Shown here piece after piece: positions 18,524 through 26,974 of a stretch of 64,000 nt of DNA. How positions within the stretch are numbered: the first letter of the stretch is position 1; each line of letters opens with the position of its first letter. A program made the translations under genes and the position numbers. This stretch comes from Rhizobium leguminosarum bv. trifolii WSM1325. GTDB taxonomy: Bacteria; Pseudomonadota; Alphaproteobacteria; Rhizobiales; Rhizobiaceae. The stretch spans positions 186,001 to 250,000 of the forward strand of contig CP001623.1 of the NCBI GenBank assembly GCA_000023185.1, given 5' to 3'. The notes beneath the pieces are model-generated. The model was not told the origin of the DNA. It worked only from the letters and a program-made list of their open reading frames with translations, and searched no databases.

Positions 18524-19219
18524 GTGGCGCGCGTCGTCGGACGTCCAATCAAACCTGGTGCCGACCTTCTCCTGCACGATGACGAGAAGCCGGCATACAT
18601 ACGGCTGCACGACATCGGCAGGGAAAGACGTTCTCGGCCGCTGCAGGAATTCCTCAATGATGTCGGCGGGCTGATGTTGTCGGCCGAGGCTCCTGCCGTC
18701 GCCAGTTTCGTCGCGGGCAAGGTCCTCCAGAAACTGCTCAAGACCGGCAAGGTGCGTCCGGAGGGCGGGCCTCTTCCCGGCGCGCCCGAAGGGCTGGATG
18801 ACGCCATCGGCCATCTTGCAAAATCGGGACGGAAATACGAGGCGATCGCCGGCCAGTTCCAGAGTCTCGCCGATAAGCTGCTCTGGAGACGCGGCCGCTC
18901 CGGTCCGTTCGCAAGCCTGAATTTTGGCAATACGCACTCCCATGCAGTCTTGGTCGGTCCCGGCGGCATGGAGGAACGCGCCGATCTCAGGGTCGGCGTG
19001 ATCTATATGGATCGCTATACAAGATTTCCCGACCATGTTCAGACGCAGCCCCGCGCCTTCATTCTGCTTTCGCCGGGTGAAATCCGTCTTGGTGATTCCC
19101 AGTGGTTCTCCGCCGATATCGGTACGGTCTTTGCGAATGACGCCGGCGAATCCTTCGCGATAAGATGCACAGCCCGGCCGCTGCTAGCGGTCTGGTGCCA
19201 GGTTGAGCGGGAGAGGTGA
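18524..19219 (+). CDS. Degenerate DddQ-like cupin
   Basis: A 231-residue paralogue of the cupin at 16179-16784, with extra N-terminal sequence. The core segments align ([16 protein letters not shown] with [32 protein letters not shown] with [16 protein letters not shown]). All four predicted metal or catalytic residues are changed: H141 to Q173, E145 to R177, Y147 to F179, H179 to F211; Y136 is F168. It can hardly bind the metal and is probably not a lyase. It may bind a ligand, partner with the intact cupin, or be decaying, although the frame is intact. GTG start with GGGGGAG upstream, 15 bases after etfA. Confidence 0.75.
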   Translation: MARVVGRPIKPGADLLLHDDEKPAYIRLHDIGRERRSRPLQEFLNDVGGLMLSAEAPAVASFVAGKVLQKLLKTGKVRPEGGPLPGAPEGLDDAIGHLAKSGRKYEAIAGQFQSLADKLLWRRGRSGPFASLNFGNTHSHAVLVGPGGMEERADLRVGVIYMDRYTRFPDHVQTQPRAFILLSPGEIRLGDSQWFSADIGTVFANDAGESFAIRCTARPLLAVWCQVERER

Positions 19220-19370
19220 TGGGGTCCTTGGCGACAATGAGCCTGAGATGAATGAAAAGCGCGAAGGCGAGAGCATGAAATCTCGGCTGTGACGCAGCAG
19301 CAGATCGGTGAGAAGCCGCCCCTTCGAATATGTAAGCATCAGAATTCAATTTAAGAGGAAGGATATCAAA

Positions 19371-20498
19371 ATGGACGTTCGCGCCGCCGTTGCCGTTCAG
19401 GCAGGAAAACCGCTCGAAGTGATGACCGTGCAGCTGGAAGGGCCGCGGGCCGGCGAAGTGCTGGTGGAGGTCAAGGCGACGGGCATTTGCCACACCGATG
19501 ATTTCACTTTGTCGGGCGCCGATCCGGAAGGTCTCTTCCCCGCCATTCTCGGCCACGAGGGTGCGGGCATCGTCGTCGATGTCGGCCCCGGCGTCACCTC
19601 GGTGAAGAAGGGCGACCACGTCATTCCGCTCTACACCCCGGAATGCCGCGAATGCTATTCCTGCACCTCGCGCAAGACCAATCTCTGCACCTCGATTCGC
19701 GCGACCCAGGGCCAGGGCGTGATGCCGGATGGCACCTCGCGCTTCTCGATCGGCAAAGACAAGATCCACCACTATATGGGCTGCTCGACCTTTTCGAACT
19801 TCACCGTGCTGCCGGAGATCGCCCTTGCCAAGGTCAATCCCGACGCGCCGTTCGACAAGATCTGCTACATCGGCTGCGGTGTCACGACCGGCATCGGTGC
19901 GGTTATCAACACTGCCAAGGTCGAGATCGGCGCGACGGCGATCGTCTTCGGGCTCGGCGGTATCGGCCTCAACGTGCTGCAGGGCCTGAAGCTTGCTGGT
20001 GCCGACATGATCATCGGCGTCGATATCAACCCTGACCGCAAGGCCTGGGGCGAAAAGTTCGGCATGACCCACTTCGTCAATCCGAAGGAGGTCGGCGACG
20101 ACATCGTGCCCTATCTCGTCAACCTGACGAAGCGCCACGGCGACCTGATCGGCGGCGCCGACTACACCTTCGACTGCACCGGCAACACCAAGGTGATGCG
20201 CCAGGCGCTGGAAGCATCGCACCGCGGCTGGGGCAAGTCGGTTATCATCGGCGTTGCCGGCGCCGGCCAGGAAATCTCCACCCGTCCGTTCCAGTTGGTC
20301 ACCGGCCGCAACTGGATGGGCACCGCCTTCGGCGGCGCCCGCGGGCGCACCGATGTGCCGAAGATCGTCGACTGGTACATGCAGGGCAAGATCCAGATCG
20401 ATCCGATGATCACCCACACCATGCCGCTCGAAGACATCAACAAGGGTTTCGAGCTGATGCACAAGGGCGAAAGCATCCGCGGCGTGGTCGTGTACTGA
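19371..20498 (+). CDS. frmA: S-(hydroxymethyl)glutathione dehydrogenase (class III alcohol dehydrogenase)
   Basis: A 375-residue zinc alcohol dehydrogenase that oxidises S-hydroxymethylglutathione to S-formylglutathione with NAD+. It has the catalytic zinc motif GHEGAGIVVD, the structural-zinc cysteines C-x2-C-x2-C-x7-C in PECRECYSCTSRKTNLC, and the Rossmann GLGGIGLNVLQG. The class III marker CHTDDFTLSG is present. Start ATG at 19371 with AAGAGGAAGG upstream; an earlier in-frame ATG lacks a site. It begins the formaldehyde-disposal part of the operon after a 150-base gap, so it may also have its own promoter. Confidence 0.95.
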   Translation: MDVRAAVAVQAGKPLEVMTVQLEGPRAGEVLVEVKATGICHTDDFTLSGADPEGLFPAILGHEGAGIVVDVGPGVTSVKKGDHVIPLYTPECRECYSCTSRKTNLCTSIRATQGQGVMPDGTSRFSIGKDKIHHYMGCSTFSNFTVLPEIALAKVNPDAPFDKICYIGCGVTTGIGAVINTAKVEIGATAIVFGLGGIGLNVLQGLKLAGADMIIGVDINPDRKAWGEKFGMTHFVNPKEVGDDIVPYLVNLTKRHGDLIGGADYTFDCTGNTKVMRQALEASHRGWGKSVIIGVAGAGQEISTRPFQLVTGRNWMGTAFGGARGRTDVPKIVDWYMQGKIQIDPMITHTMPLEDINKGFELMHKGESIRGVVVY

Positions 20499-20501
20499 GC
20501 C

Positions 20502-21338
20502 ATGAAGACGATCTCGACCGAAAATTGTCATGGCGGCACTCAGGGCGTTTACGTCAATCGCTCGGATGTCTGCGACTGCGACATGACCTTTGCGGTATTC
20601 CTGCCGCCACAGGCGAAAGCACGCAAGCTGCCGGTTCTATGGTACCTTTCCGGTCTGACCTGCACCCATGCGAACGTCATGGAAAAGGGAGAGTATCGGC
20701 GTCTTGCCGCAGAACTCGGCATGATCATCGTCTGCCCCGATACCAGTCCGCGGGGCGATGCCGTCCCGGACGAACCTGGCAATTGGCAGTTCGGCAAGGG
20801 TGCCGGCTTCTATCTCGACGCCACCGAGCCGCCATTCGCACAGAACTATCGGATGTACAGCTACGTCGTCGATGAATTGCCCAAGCTTATCGCGGCCGAG
20901 TTTCCGGTCGACATGGACCGACAGGGCATCTTCGGTCACTCGATGGGCGGACACGGCGCGATCACGATTGCGCTCAAGAACCCCGGACGCTTCGGCAGTT
21001 GCTCGGCTTTTGCGCCGATCAGCCATCCCTCGGTCTCCGGCTGGTCAAAGCCGGCATTCCAGAAATACCTCGGATCGGATGAGACGGCCTGGCGGGCATA
21101 TGATGCCTGCTCGCTGATCGAAGACGGGCACCGGTTCCCGGAATTCCTCGTCGACCAGGGCACGGCGGATAGCTTCCTGGAGGATGGATTGCGCCCCGAA
21201 GAGCTCAGGCAAGCCTGCGAGACGGCTGGCATCAGCCTGCGGCTTCGCATGCAGGAGGGCTACGGCCACTCCTACTTCTTCATTTCGACATTCATGGAAG
21301 ACCATCTGCGCTGGCACGCGCGGAGATTGGGAGACTGA
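20502..21338 (+). CDS. fghA: S-formylglutathione hydrolase
   Basis: A 278-residue esterase of the alpha/beta-hydrolase fold that hydrolyses S-formylglutathione to formate and glutathione. The nucleophile elbow is GHSMGGHGA with S147; the acid and histidine lie in the conserved C-terminal EGYGHSYFFISTF region (GHSYFF). The family start MKTISTENCHGGTQGVY is present. The ATG follows the dehydrogenase stop by three bases, so the two are translationally coupled. Confidence 0.95.
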   Translation: MKTISTENCHGGTQGVYVNRSDVCDCDMTFAVFLPPQAKARKLPVLWYLSGLTCTHANVMEKGEYRRLAAELGMIIVCPDTSPRGDAVPDEPGNWQFGKGAGFYLDATEPPFAQNYRMYSYVVDELPKLIAAEFPVDMDRQGIFGHSMGGHGAITIALKNPGRFGSCSAFAPISHPSVSGWSKPAFQKYLGSDETAWRAYDACSLIEDGHRFPEFLVDQGTADSFLEDGLRPEELRQACETAGISLRLRMQEGYGHSYFFISTFMEDHLRWHARRLGD

Positions 21339-21392
21339 TTGCAGAGCTTGGCCGGGCATATCGCAAACGGCCCAGAAGGGGAGGAGAAACCC

Positions 21393-21965
21393 ATGACCAG
21401 CATAGCCATACATCCGGCAGTGGATTCAGGCTTTCGGGCGACTGACGCAGCTTTCGCAGGCGGGACGCTCGTCTGCAAGTGCGCCAGCAACCCCGTGAAG
21501 GTCAGGATCAAGAGCGACATCGCCCATAATCACGCCTGCGGCTGCACGAAATGCTGGAAGCCCGAGGGCTTCGTCTTTTCAGTCGTGGCAGTTGCGCCGA
21601 CCGAAAGCGTCGAAGTTCAGGAGAATGGCGACAAGCTCGCCGTCGTCGATTCCACCGCCTTGATCCAGCGCCACGCCTGCAAGGAATGCGGCGTGCATAT
21701 GTATGGGCCGGTCGTGCGCGAACATCCGTTCCAGGGATTGTCGTTCGTCCATCCGGAACGTTTTCAGGAAAGTGGCTGGACGAAGCCGGGCTTTGCGGCC
21801 TTCGTGTCGTCGATCATCGAAAGCGGCTTCGACCCCGCGAAGATGGACGCCGTCAGGGCGCAGTTGAGGACGTCCGGCCTCGAGCCTTACGATTGCCTAA
21901 ACCCTGGCCTGATGGACTACATCGCAACCTGGATGGCCAAGAAGAGCGGCGTCCTGGCTGCGTGA
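21393..21965 (+). CDS. gfa: Glutathione-dependent formaldehyde-activating enzyme
   Basis: A 190-residue GFA (S-(hydroxymethyl)glutathione synthase). It has the zinc-binding cysteines CKCASNP, CGCTKCW and CKECGVHM and the conserved [10 protein letters not shown] region. It accelerates condensation of formaldehyde with glutathione, feeding the two preceding enzymes. ATG at 21393 is preceded by GGGGAGGAG; an in-frame start 18 codons earlier is unlikely. Last gene of the stcD operon. Its presence argues that the operon releases formaldehyde. Confidence 0.93.
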   Translation: MTSIAIHPAVDSGFRATDAAFAGGTLVCKCASNPVKVRIKSDIAHNHACGCTKCWKPEGFVFSVVAVAPTESVEVQENGDKLAVVDSTALIQRHACKECGVHMYGPVVREHPFQGLSFVHPERFQESGWTKPGFAAFVSSIIESGFDPAKMDAVRAQLRTSGLEPYDCLNPGLMDYIATWMAKKSGVLAA

Positions 21966-21971
21966 TTGGCT

Positions 21972-22029
21972 AAAGCAATTCCCAGCAAAAGTGCGCAGCG
22001 GTTTTGCGTCCGGGATTGCGTAAAAACAA
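21972..22029. repeat. Rhizobial-type intergenic palindromic repeat
   Basis: Begins AAAGCAATTCCCAGCAAAAG and ends GGGATTGCGTAAAAACAAA, with inner arms GCAAAA/TTTTGC around GTGCGCAGCGG. Elements with this layout, ending in ATTGCGTAAAAACAAAG, are common between genes in Rhizobiaceae genomes (recalled, not searched). Lies just after the gfa stop. Confidence 0.6.
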
Positions 22030-22033
22030 AAGA

Positions 22034-22070
22034 GAGCATTTCCGTGACTTGAGAGAAAGCGGAAATGCTC
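22034..22070. repeat. 11-base perfect hairpin after the palindromic repeat
   Basis: GAGCATTTCCG (22034-22044) and CGGAAATGCTC (22060-22070) are exact reverse complements around 15 bases. The GAGCATTTCCG arm is typical of rhizobial intergenic mosaic elements. It may also act as a 3' stabiliser or terminator for the stcD operon. From here to about 22300 I see nothing else. Confidence 0.6.
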
Positions 22071-22308
22071 GGGGAACGCCAAGCCGGCGCTCCCCGACAA
22101 AACCGCCGCTATCCGGATATCGAGATACTCCGTGATGCCGCGCGCCGGCCTGCCGGCCCCATCAATCTCGACTGCACAGAAATCCTCAGAGACCTTGCCA
22201 CCATAATCCGCTTGGGAAACTGCGCGTTGGCCGCCGCCGCGCAACGTGATCCTTGAAACAGCTTTGAAATGACGCCTGACGCGCACCCGGAACGCTTTGC
22301 TCGGCATC

Positions 22309-22353
22309 ATTGTGTATTTAAGAAATACTCATTGTGTACGCAGAGTACACAAT
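22309..22353. promoter_or_regulatory. GntR/FadR-type operator upstream of the GntR operon
   Basis: ATTGTGTAC (22331-22339) and GTACACAAT (22345-22353) form a perfect nine-base inverted repeat around GCAGA, close to the TTGT-n-TAC / GTA-n-ACAA pattern bound by FCD-type GntR regulators. A second copy of the half-site, ATTGTGTA, begins at 22309, exactly 22 bases (two helical turns) before the first. It lies 67-111 bases before the GntR start codon, so autoregulation is likely. Confidence 0.7.
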
Positions 22354-22419
22354 TGTTGACTCGCCGCGGGAGGCGTGCCATCTTCACGGCGTAGAGCAAC
22401 CAGCGGCCGGAGAGCGACG

Positions 22420-23136
22420 ATGGCGAAGACACCGAAGAGCAATCTCTACGAAGATCTGAAACGGCAGATTCTGACGATGGAGCTGGATCCGGATGCCGAT
22501 CTGGACGAGGCCAGTTTGAGCGAAAAATACGGCCTCTCCCGGACGCCGGTCCGCGACATATTCCGTCGCCTTGCCGGTGAGGGCTATATCGACATCCGCG
22601 AGAACAGGGGCGCGCGGGTCATCCCGATGAACCACTCCACCCTGCGAAATTTCTTTCTTGTTGCGCCGATGATCTACGCGGCGATCGGCCGTCTCGCCGT
22701 GCAGAACTTCAAGCCTGCTCAGCTTTCAGACCTGAAGCAGACCCAGGAGCGGTTCCGCTCCGCCAGCGAGAACATGGACGCTCTGGCGATGGTCCTCGAG
22801 AACAATCGCTTTCACGAAATCTTCGGCGAGATGTCGGGCAACGTCTATCTGCAGCCGAGTCTCGGCCGGCTGCTCATCGACCACGCGCGCATCGGCCACA
22901 CCTTCTTCCGGCCGAGGAACGAGGACATGAAGCGGCGGCTTCAAGTGGCCGTCGGCCATCATGACAGCTTCATCGATGCGCTCGGCGCTCACGACGAAAA
23001 CGCCGTCGTCGACCTCGTCTTCGAACACTGGGAATTGTCCCGCGAGAACATGGAAATGTTCATCGCCCCGCAAGGCCTCAAGGCGGACGCCTTCCTCGGC
23101 GGCCCCGCCACGCAATTATTGGAGAAATCGTCGTGA
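22420..23136 (+). CDS. GntR-family (FCD) transcriptional regulator
   Basis: About 238 residues. The N-terminal winged helix-turn-helix has DLDEASLSEKYGLSRTPVRD and YIDIRENRGARVIPM; the C-terminal all-helical FCD domain contains the histidines of the metal or ligand site (NRFHEIFGEMS, GHHDSFIDAL). Start ATG at 22420 (MAKTPKS). It heads a ten-gene operon reaching 32804 and its stop overlaps the next start (GTGA). A near-perfect palindrome sits upstream. It probably senses an intermediate of the pathway it leads. Confidence 0.88.
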   Translation: MAKTPKSNLYEDLKRQILTMELDPDADLDEASLSEKYGLSRTPVRDIFRRLAGEGYIDIRENRGARVIPMNHSTLRNFFLVAPMIYAAIGRLAVQNFKPAQLSDLKQTQERFRSASENMDALAMVLENNRFHEIFGEMSGNVYLQPSLGRLLIDHARIGHTFFRPRNEDMKRRLQVAVGHHDSFIDALGAHDENAVVDLVFEHWELSRENMEMFIAPQGLKADAFLGGPATQLLEKSS

Positions 23137-24044
23137 AGTTTGAGGGGATCTATACGCCGGCGGTGACACCGCTCGACCAAAATGGTCAGATCGACAGGGC
23201 TGGATTTGCCGCCGTGCTCGAATCGCTGATCGAGGCGGGCGTCCACGGCATCATCGTCGGCGGCTCGACGGGCGAGTACTACGCCCAGAGCAGCCAGGAG
23301 CGTTTCGAGCTCGCCGCCTATGCGAGGGACGTCATCGGCACGCGGCTGCCGCTCATTATCGGAACTGGCGCCACGCGGACCGAAGATTCGGTCGAATACG
23401 CAAAGGCCGCCAAGGAAATCGGCGCGGACGCGATCCTGGTGTCGTCACCGCCATACGCGCTGCCGACCGAACGCGAGAATGCGGTCCACGCCCTGACCGT
23501 CGACCGCGCGGCGAACCTGCCGATCATGCTCTACAACTATCCGGCCCGCATGGGCGTGATGATGGGCGAGGAGTATTTCTCCCGCCTCGGCAAGTCGAAG
23601 AACGTGATCGCCATCAAGGAAAGCTCCGGCGACATGGGCAATCTGCACCTGCTTGCCCGGAAATTTCCGCATATTGCGCTGTCCTGCGGCTGGGACGACC
23701 AGGCGCTCGAATTCTTCGCCTGGGGCGCGAAGAGCTGGGTCTGCGCCGGCTCCAATTTCCTCCCGCGCGAACATGTCGCCCTCTATGAGGCCTGCGTGCT
23801 CGAAAAGAATTTCGACAAGGGTCGCGCGATCATGATGGCGATGCTGCCGCTCATGGATTTCCTGGAATGCGGGAAGTTCGTTCAATCGATCAAGCACGGA
23901 TGCGAATTGATCGGGCTGAATGTCGGATCGGTCCGCGCGCCGCTGCGTCCGCTCAACTCCGAAGAAAAGCGAACCCTTCAGACCGTCGTCGCCACGTTGA
24001 AGCGCACGGTCGCCCAGATCACCTCGGGAGCAAATCATGCATGA
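23133..24044 (+). CDS. DapA-family lyase/deaminase, candidate pyrroline-4-hydroxy-2-carboxylate deaminase
   Basis: A 303-residue class I aldolase-type TIM barrel. The Schiff-base lysine is in NVIAIKESSGD, the tyrosine in MLYNYPARMG and the substrate-carboxylate loop in GGSTGEYY. In 4-hydroxyproline breakdown a DapA-family enzyme (HypD) deaminates pyrroline-4-hydroxy-2-carboxylate to 2-oxoglutarate semialdehyde. The neighbouring FAD oxidase, aldehyde dehydrogenase and epimerase homologue fit that pathway. Sequence alone does not exclude other DapA activities such as a keto-sugar-acid aldolase. GTG start overlaps the GntR stop. Confidence 0.72.
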   Translation: MKFEGIYTPAVTPLDQNGQIDRAGFAAVLESLIEAGVHGIIVGGSTGEYYAQSSQERFELAAYARDVIGTRLPLIIGTGATRTEDSVEYAKAAKEIGADAILVSSPPYALPTERENAVHALTVDRAANLPIMLYNYPARMGVMMGEEYFSRLGKSKNVIAIKESSGDMGNLHLLARKFPHIALSCGWDDQALEFFAWGAKSWVCAGSNFLPREHVALYEACVLEKNFDKGRAIMMAMLPLMDFLECGKFVQSIKHGCELIGLNVGSVRAPLRPLNSEEKRTLQTVVATLKRTVAQITSGANHA

Positions 24045-25554
24045 ACCCTTGACCGCCTCCGAATACAAGGCGATCGCGGCCGGCCTTCAGTTTCCAGCGA
24101 ATGCCTTCGTCGACGGCGCATTTCGTCCGGCCAATTCCGGGCAGACATTCACCTCGACGAATCCCGCGACGGGCGAGGTTCTCGCCGAGATCGCCGCATG
24201 CGACGCCACCGATGTCGACGCCGCCGTCGCCAAGGCAAAGCAAGCCTTCGACGACGGCCGCTGGCGGCTGCGTTCGCCAGGTGAACGCAAGGCGGTGCTC
24301 CTCAAGCTCGCCAGGCTGCTCGAGGACAATCGTCACGAGCTCGCCGTCATGGAGAGCCTCGATAGCGGCAAGCCGGTCGGCGAATGCCAGACGGTCGATG
24401 TTCCCGATACCATTCACACGATCCGCTGGCACGCCGAACTGATCGACAAGCTTTATGACAACACCGCGCCTGTCGGCGCCAACGCACTGACGATGATCGT
24501 GCGTGAGCCGGTCGGCGTCGTCGGATGCGTGCTTCCGTGGAATTTTCCGCTTTTGATGCTGGCCTGGAAGATCGGCCCGGCGCTTGCTGCCGGCTGCTCG
24601 GTGATCGTCAAGCCTGCACAGGAGACGACGCTCACCGCGTTGCGCGTCGCCGAGCTTGCCCATGAAGCGGGCATTCCAGCCGGCGTGTTCAATGTCGTGA
24701 CCGGCGGCGGCAAAGAGGTCGGCGAGCCGATCGGCATGCACATGGATGTCGATATGGTGGCCTTCACCGGATCGACGCCCACCGGGCGCCGCTTCCTGCG
24801 CTATGCAGCGGACTCGAACCTCAAGCGCGTCGTGCTCGAATGCGGCGGCAAGAACCCCGCCGTCGTTCTCGACGATGCCGAAGACCTGGACCTCGTTGCC
24901 GAGCAGGTCGTCAATGGCGCCTTCTGGAACATGGGCGAGAACTGCTCGGCCACGTCGCGTCTGATCGTTCATTCCAAAGTCAAGGAGGAGCTGCTGAAGC
25001 GCATCGGCGCCTATATGCGCGAATGGAAGACGGGCGATCCGCTCGACCCTGCAAACCGCATCGGCGCGCTTGTCAGCAAGGCCCATTTCGAGAAGGTGAA
25101 ATCCTTCCTCGACGACGCCAGGAAGGAGAAGCTGACGGTCACCCACGGTGGTGAAACGTATGGCGGCATCTTTATCGAACCGACAGTGGTCGAGGGTGTG
25201 ACGCCTGCCAGCCGTCTTTTCCAGGAAGAGATCTTCGGGCCGGTGCTTTCGGTCACCACCTTCAATTCGCTTGCCGAAGCAATCGCTCTTGCCAATGACA
25301 CGAATTACGGTCTGACGGCGTCCGTCTATACCGGCAGCCTGAGGAACGCCATCAAACTCTCGCGCGAGATCCGCGCCGGCGTCGTCACCGTCAACTGCTT
25401 TGGAGAAGGCGACGCCAGCACGCCGTTTGGCGGCTACAAGGAGTCCGGCTTCGGCGGCCGCGACAAGTCGGTCTTTGCCCATGACAACTACTGCGAACTG
25501 AAGACCATCTGGATCGATGTCTCGGAACGCTCGGTCGACGAGACCATCCGATGA
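24037..25554 (+). CDS. NAD(P)-dependent aldehyde dehydrogenase
   Basis: A 505-residue ALDH. The cofactor and catalytic landmarks are GCVLPWNFPLLM, FTGSTPTGR, LECGGKNP (glutamate) and MGENCSATSR (catalytic cysteine). Its overall look is closest to the PuuC/betaine-aldehyde group. In the inferred pathway it would oxidise 2-oxoglutarate semialdehyde to 2-oxoglutarate; a gamma-aminobutyraldehyde-type substrate is the alternative because the next gene resembles PuuB. Overlaps the upstream gene by eight bases and the downstream one by four (ATGA). Confidence 0.85.
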   Translation: MHEPLTASEYKAIAAGLQFPANAFVDGAFRPANSGQTFTSTNPATGEVLAEIAACDATDVDAAVAKAKQAFDDGRWRLRSPGERKAVLLKLARLLEDNRHELAVMESLDSGKPVGECQTVDVPDTIHTIRWHAELIDKLYDNTAPVGANALTMIVREPVGVVGCVLPWNFPLLMLAWKIGPALAAGCSVIVKPAQETTLTALRVAELAHEAGIPAGVFNVVTGGGKEVGEPIGMHMDVDMVAFTGSTPTGRRFLRYAADSNLKRVVLECGGKNPAVVLDDAEDLDLVAEQVVNGAFWNMGENCSATSRLIVHSKVKEELLKRIGAYMREWKTGDPLDPANRIGALVSKAHFEKVKSFLDDARKEKLTVTHGGETYGGIFIEPTVVEGVTPASRLFQEEIFGPVLSVTTFNSLAEAIALANDTNYGLTASVYTGSLRNAIKLSREIRAGVVTVNCFGEGDASTPFGGYKESGFGGRDKSVFAHDNYCELKTIWIDVSERSVDETIR

Positions 25555-26897
25555 CCCGCCATGTGATCAAGCGCTTGCCGATCGACACCGGCGTTTCGGG
25601 ATGGGAGGCGATCAGCGAACGCGCCTTTCCCGCAACAGCGCTTGAGCACGACATGACCGCGGACTGGCTAATCGTCGGCGGGGGGTTTGCCGGCCTGTCG
25701 GCGGCGCGCCGCCTTTCGCAATTGCGCCCTGAGGACAAGATCGTCGTCCTCGAGGCTCGCGAAGTCGCCAAGGGACCGGCCGGGAGGAATTCCGGCTTCA
25801 TGATCGACGTGCCGCACAATCTGTCCTCAGGCGAATATTCGGTGGCCGACGAAGAGGCGACCAAGGACGAGATCAGGCAGAACCGTCTGGCGATTTCCTT
25901 CGCAGCCGATGTCGCGGCGGAATACGGCTTGTCCAGGGAAACCTTCGATCCGTCGGGCAAGGTGAATGCGGCCGCCTCCGAGCGGGGGCTCGGGCTTAAC
26001 GACAACTACCGGAAGTCGCTCGAAAAGATCGGCGAGGAGCATCGCGTTCTCGATGCCGATCAGATGCGGGAGATGACCGGCTCGCGCTATTATCGCGGAG
26101 GGCTCTATACGCCAGGCGCCGTGATGATCCAGCCGGCCGACTATATCCGCGGCCTGGCAGGCGGACTTAGCTCGAAGGTTGCCATCCACGAGCACTCGCC
26201 GGTGCTGGAGCTTTCGCGCGAGGGCAGGTCCTGGAAGGCGAAATCCGGCCGCGGATCTGTTTCCGCGCCGAAGGTCATTCTCGGCGTGAACGGCCATATT
26301 CAAAGCTTCGGCCATTTTCGCGGACGGCTGATGCACATCTTCACCTACGCGTCGATGACATCAGCCTTTTCCCAGAACGAGTTCGGCGGCGATGTCACCG
26401 GCGCAGATCGTTGGGCGCTGCTGCCGGCCGACCCGATGGGAGCGACGGTCAGAAAGATCACCACCGATGGCCGTTCGAGAATCGTCATCAGGACCAGGTT
26501 CACCTATGACCCGAGCCTCCAGGTGTCGGAGAAGCGGGTCGCCGGCGTGGCGGCCGAGCAGCGCCGGTCATTCGACGCGCGCTTTCCCGGACTGGAAAGC
26601 CTGCCGATGGAATATAGCTGGGCTGGTGCTCTCTGCCTCAGCAGAAACCATGTGCCAGCATTCGGCGAGGTCGAAGAGGGGCTTTTTTCCGCCTGCTGCG
26701 AGAATGGTCTCGGCACTGTCAAGAGCACGCTCGCAGGGATGATGGCGGCCGATCTGGCTGCCGGCGCGGGTAGCCCCGAACTCGACCGATACAGGAACCA
26801 GCCGGAACCGAGCAAATTACCTCCCGAGCCCTTTGCGTGGCTGGGGGTCAATTCGGTTATCCGCTTTCAGGAATTGCGTGCAGGCCGCGAGGGATGA
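25551..26897 (+). CDS. FAD-dependent amino-acid oxidoreductase (DAO family)
   Basis: A 448-residue flavoenzyme. The FAD-binding motif is WLIVGGGFAGLSAARRL (about residue 42), followed by the second glycine patch GPAGRNSGFMIDVPH. The family C-terminal FAD contact appears in FSACCENGLGTVKSTLAG. It resembles gamma-glutamylputrescine oxidase (PuuB) and D-amino-acid dehydrogenases. Between a DapA-family lyase and an epimerase homologue it most plausibly oxidises a secondary amine such as cis-4-hydroxy-D-proline or an N-methyl derivative. No signal peptide or membrane anchor. Confidence 0.75.
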   Translation: MTRHVIKRLPIDTGVSGWEAISERAFPATALEHDMTADWLIVGGGFAGLSAARRLSQLRPEDKIVVLEAREVAKGPAGRNSGFMIDVPHNLSSGEYSVADEEATKDEIRQNRLAISFAADVAAEYGLSRETFDPSGKVNAAASERGLGLNDNYRKSLEKIGEEHRVLDADQMREMTGSRYYRGGLYTPGAVMIQPADYIRGLAGGLSSKVAIHEHSPVLELSREGRSWKAKSGRGSVSAPKVILGVNGHIQSFGHFRGRLMHIFTYASMTSAFSQNEFGGDVTGADRWALLPADPMGATVRKITTDGRSRIVIRTRFTYDPSLQVSEKRVAGVAAEQRRSFDARFPGLESLPMEYSWAGALCLSRNHVPAFGEVEEGLFSACCENGLGTVKSTLAGMMAADLAAGAGSPELDRYRNQPEPSKLPPEPFAWLGVNSVIRFQELRAGREG

Positions 26898-26974
26898 TCC
26901 CTCGCCGCGCAATATGAAGACTGCCCGCTCGCAGACTTCAATGACAATGGGAACGAAAAACAGGAGTAAGAACA

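Noticed and set aside
19059..20531. Minus-strand open frame of 490 codons opposite frmA
   Set aside because: Shadow of a highly conserved dehydrogenase gene; no plausible start site or homology pattern.
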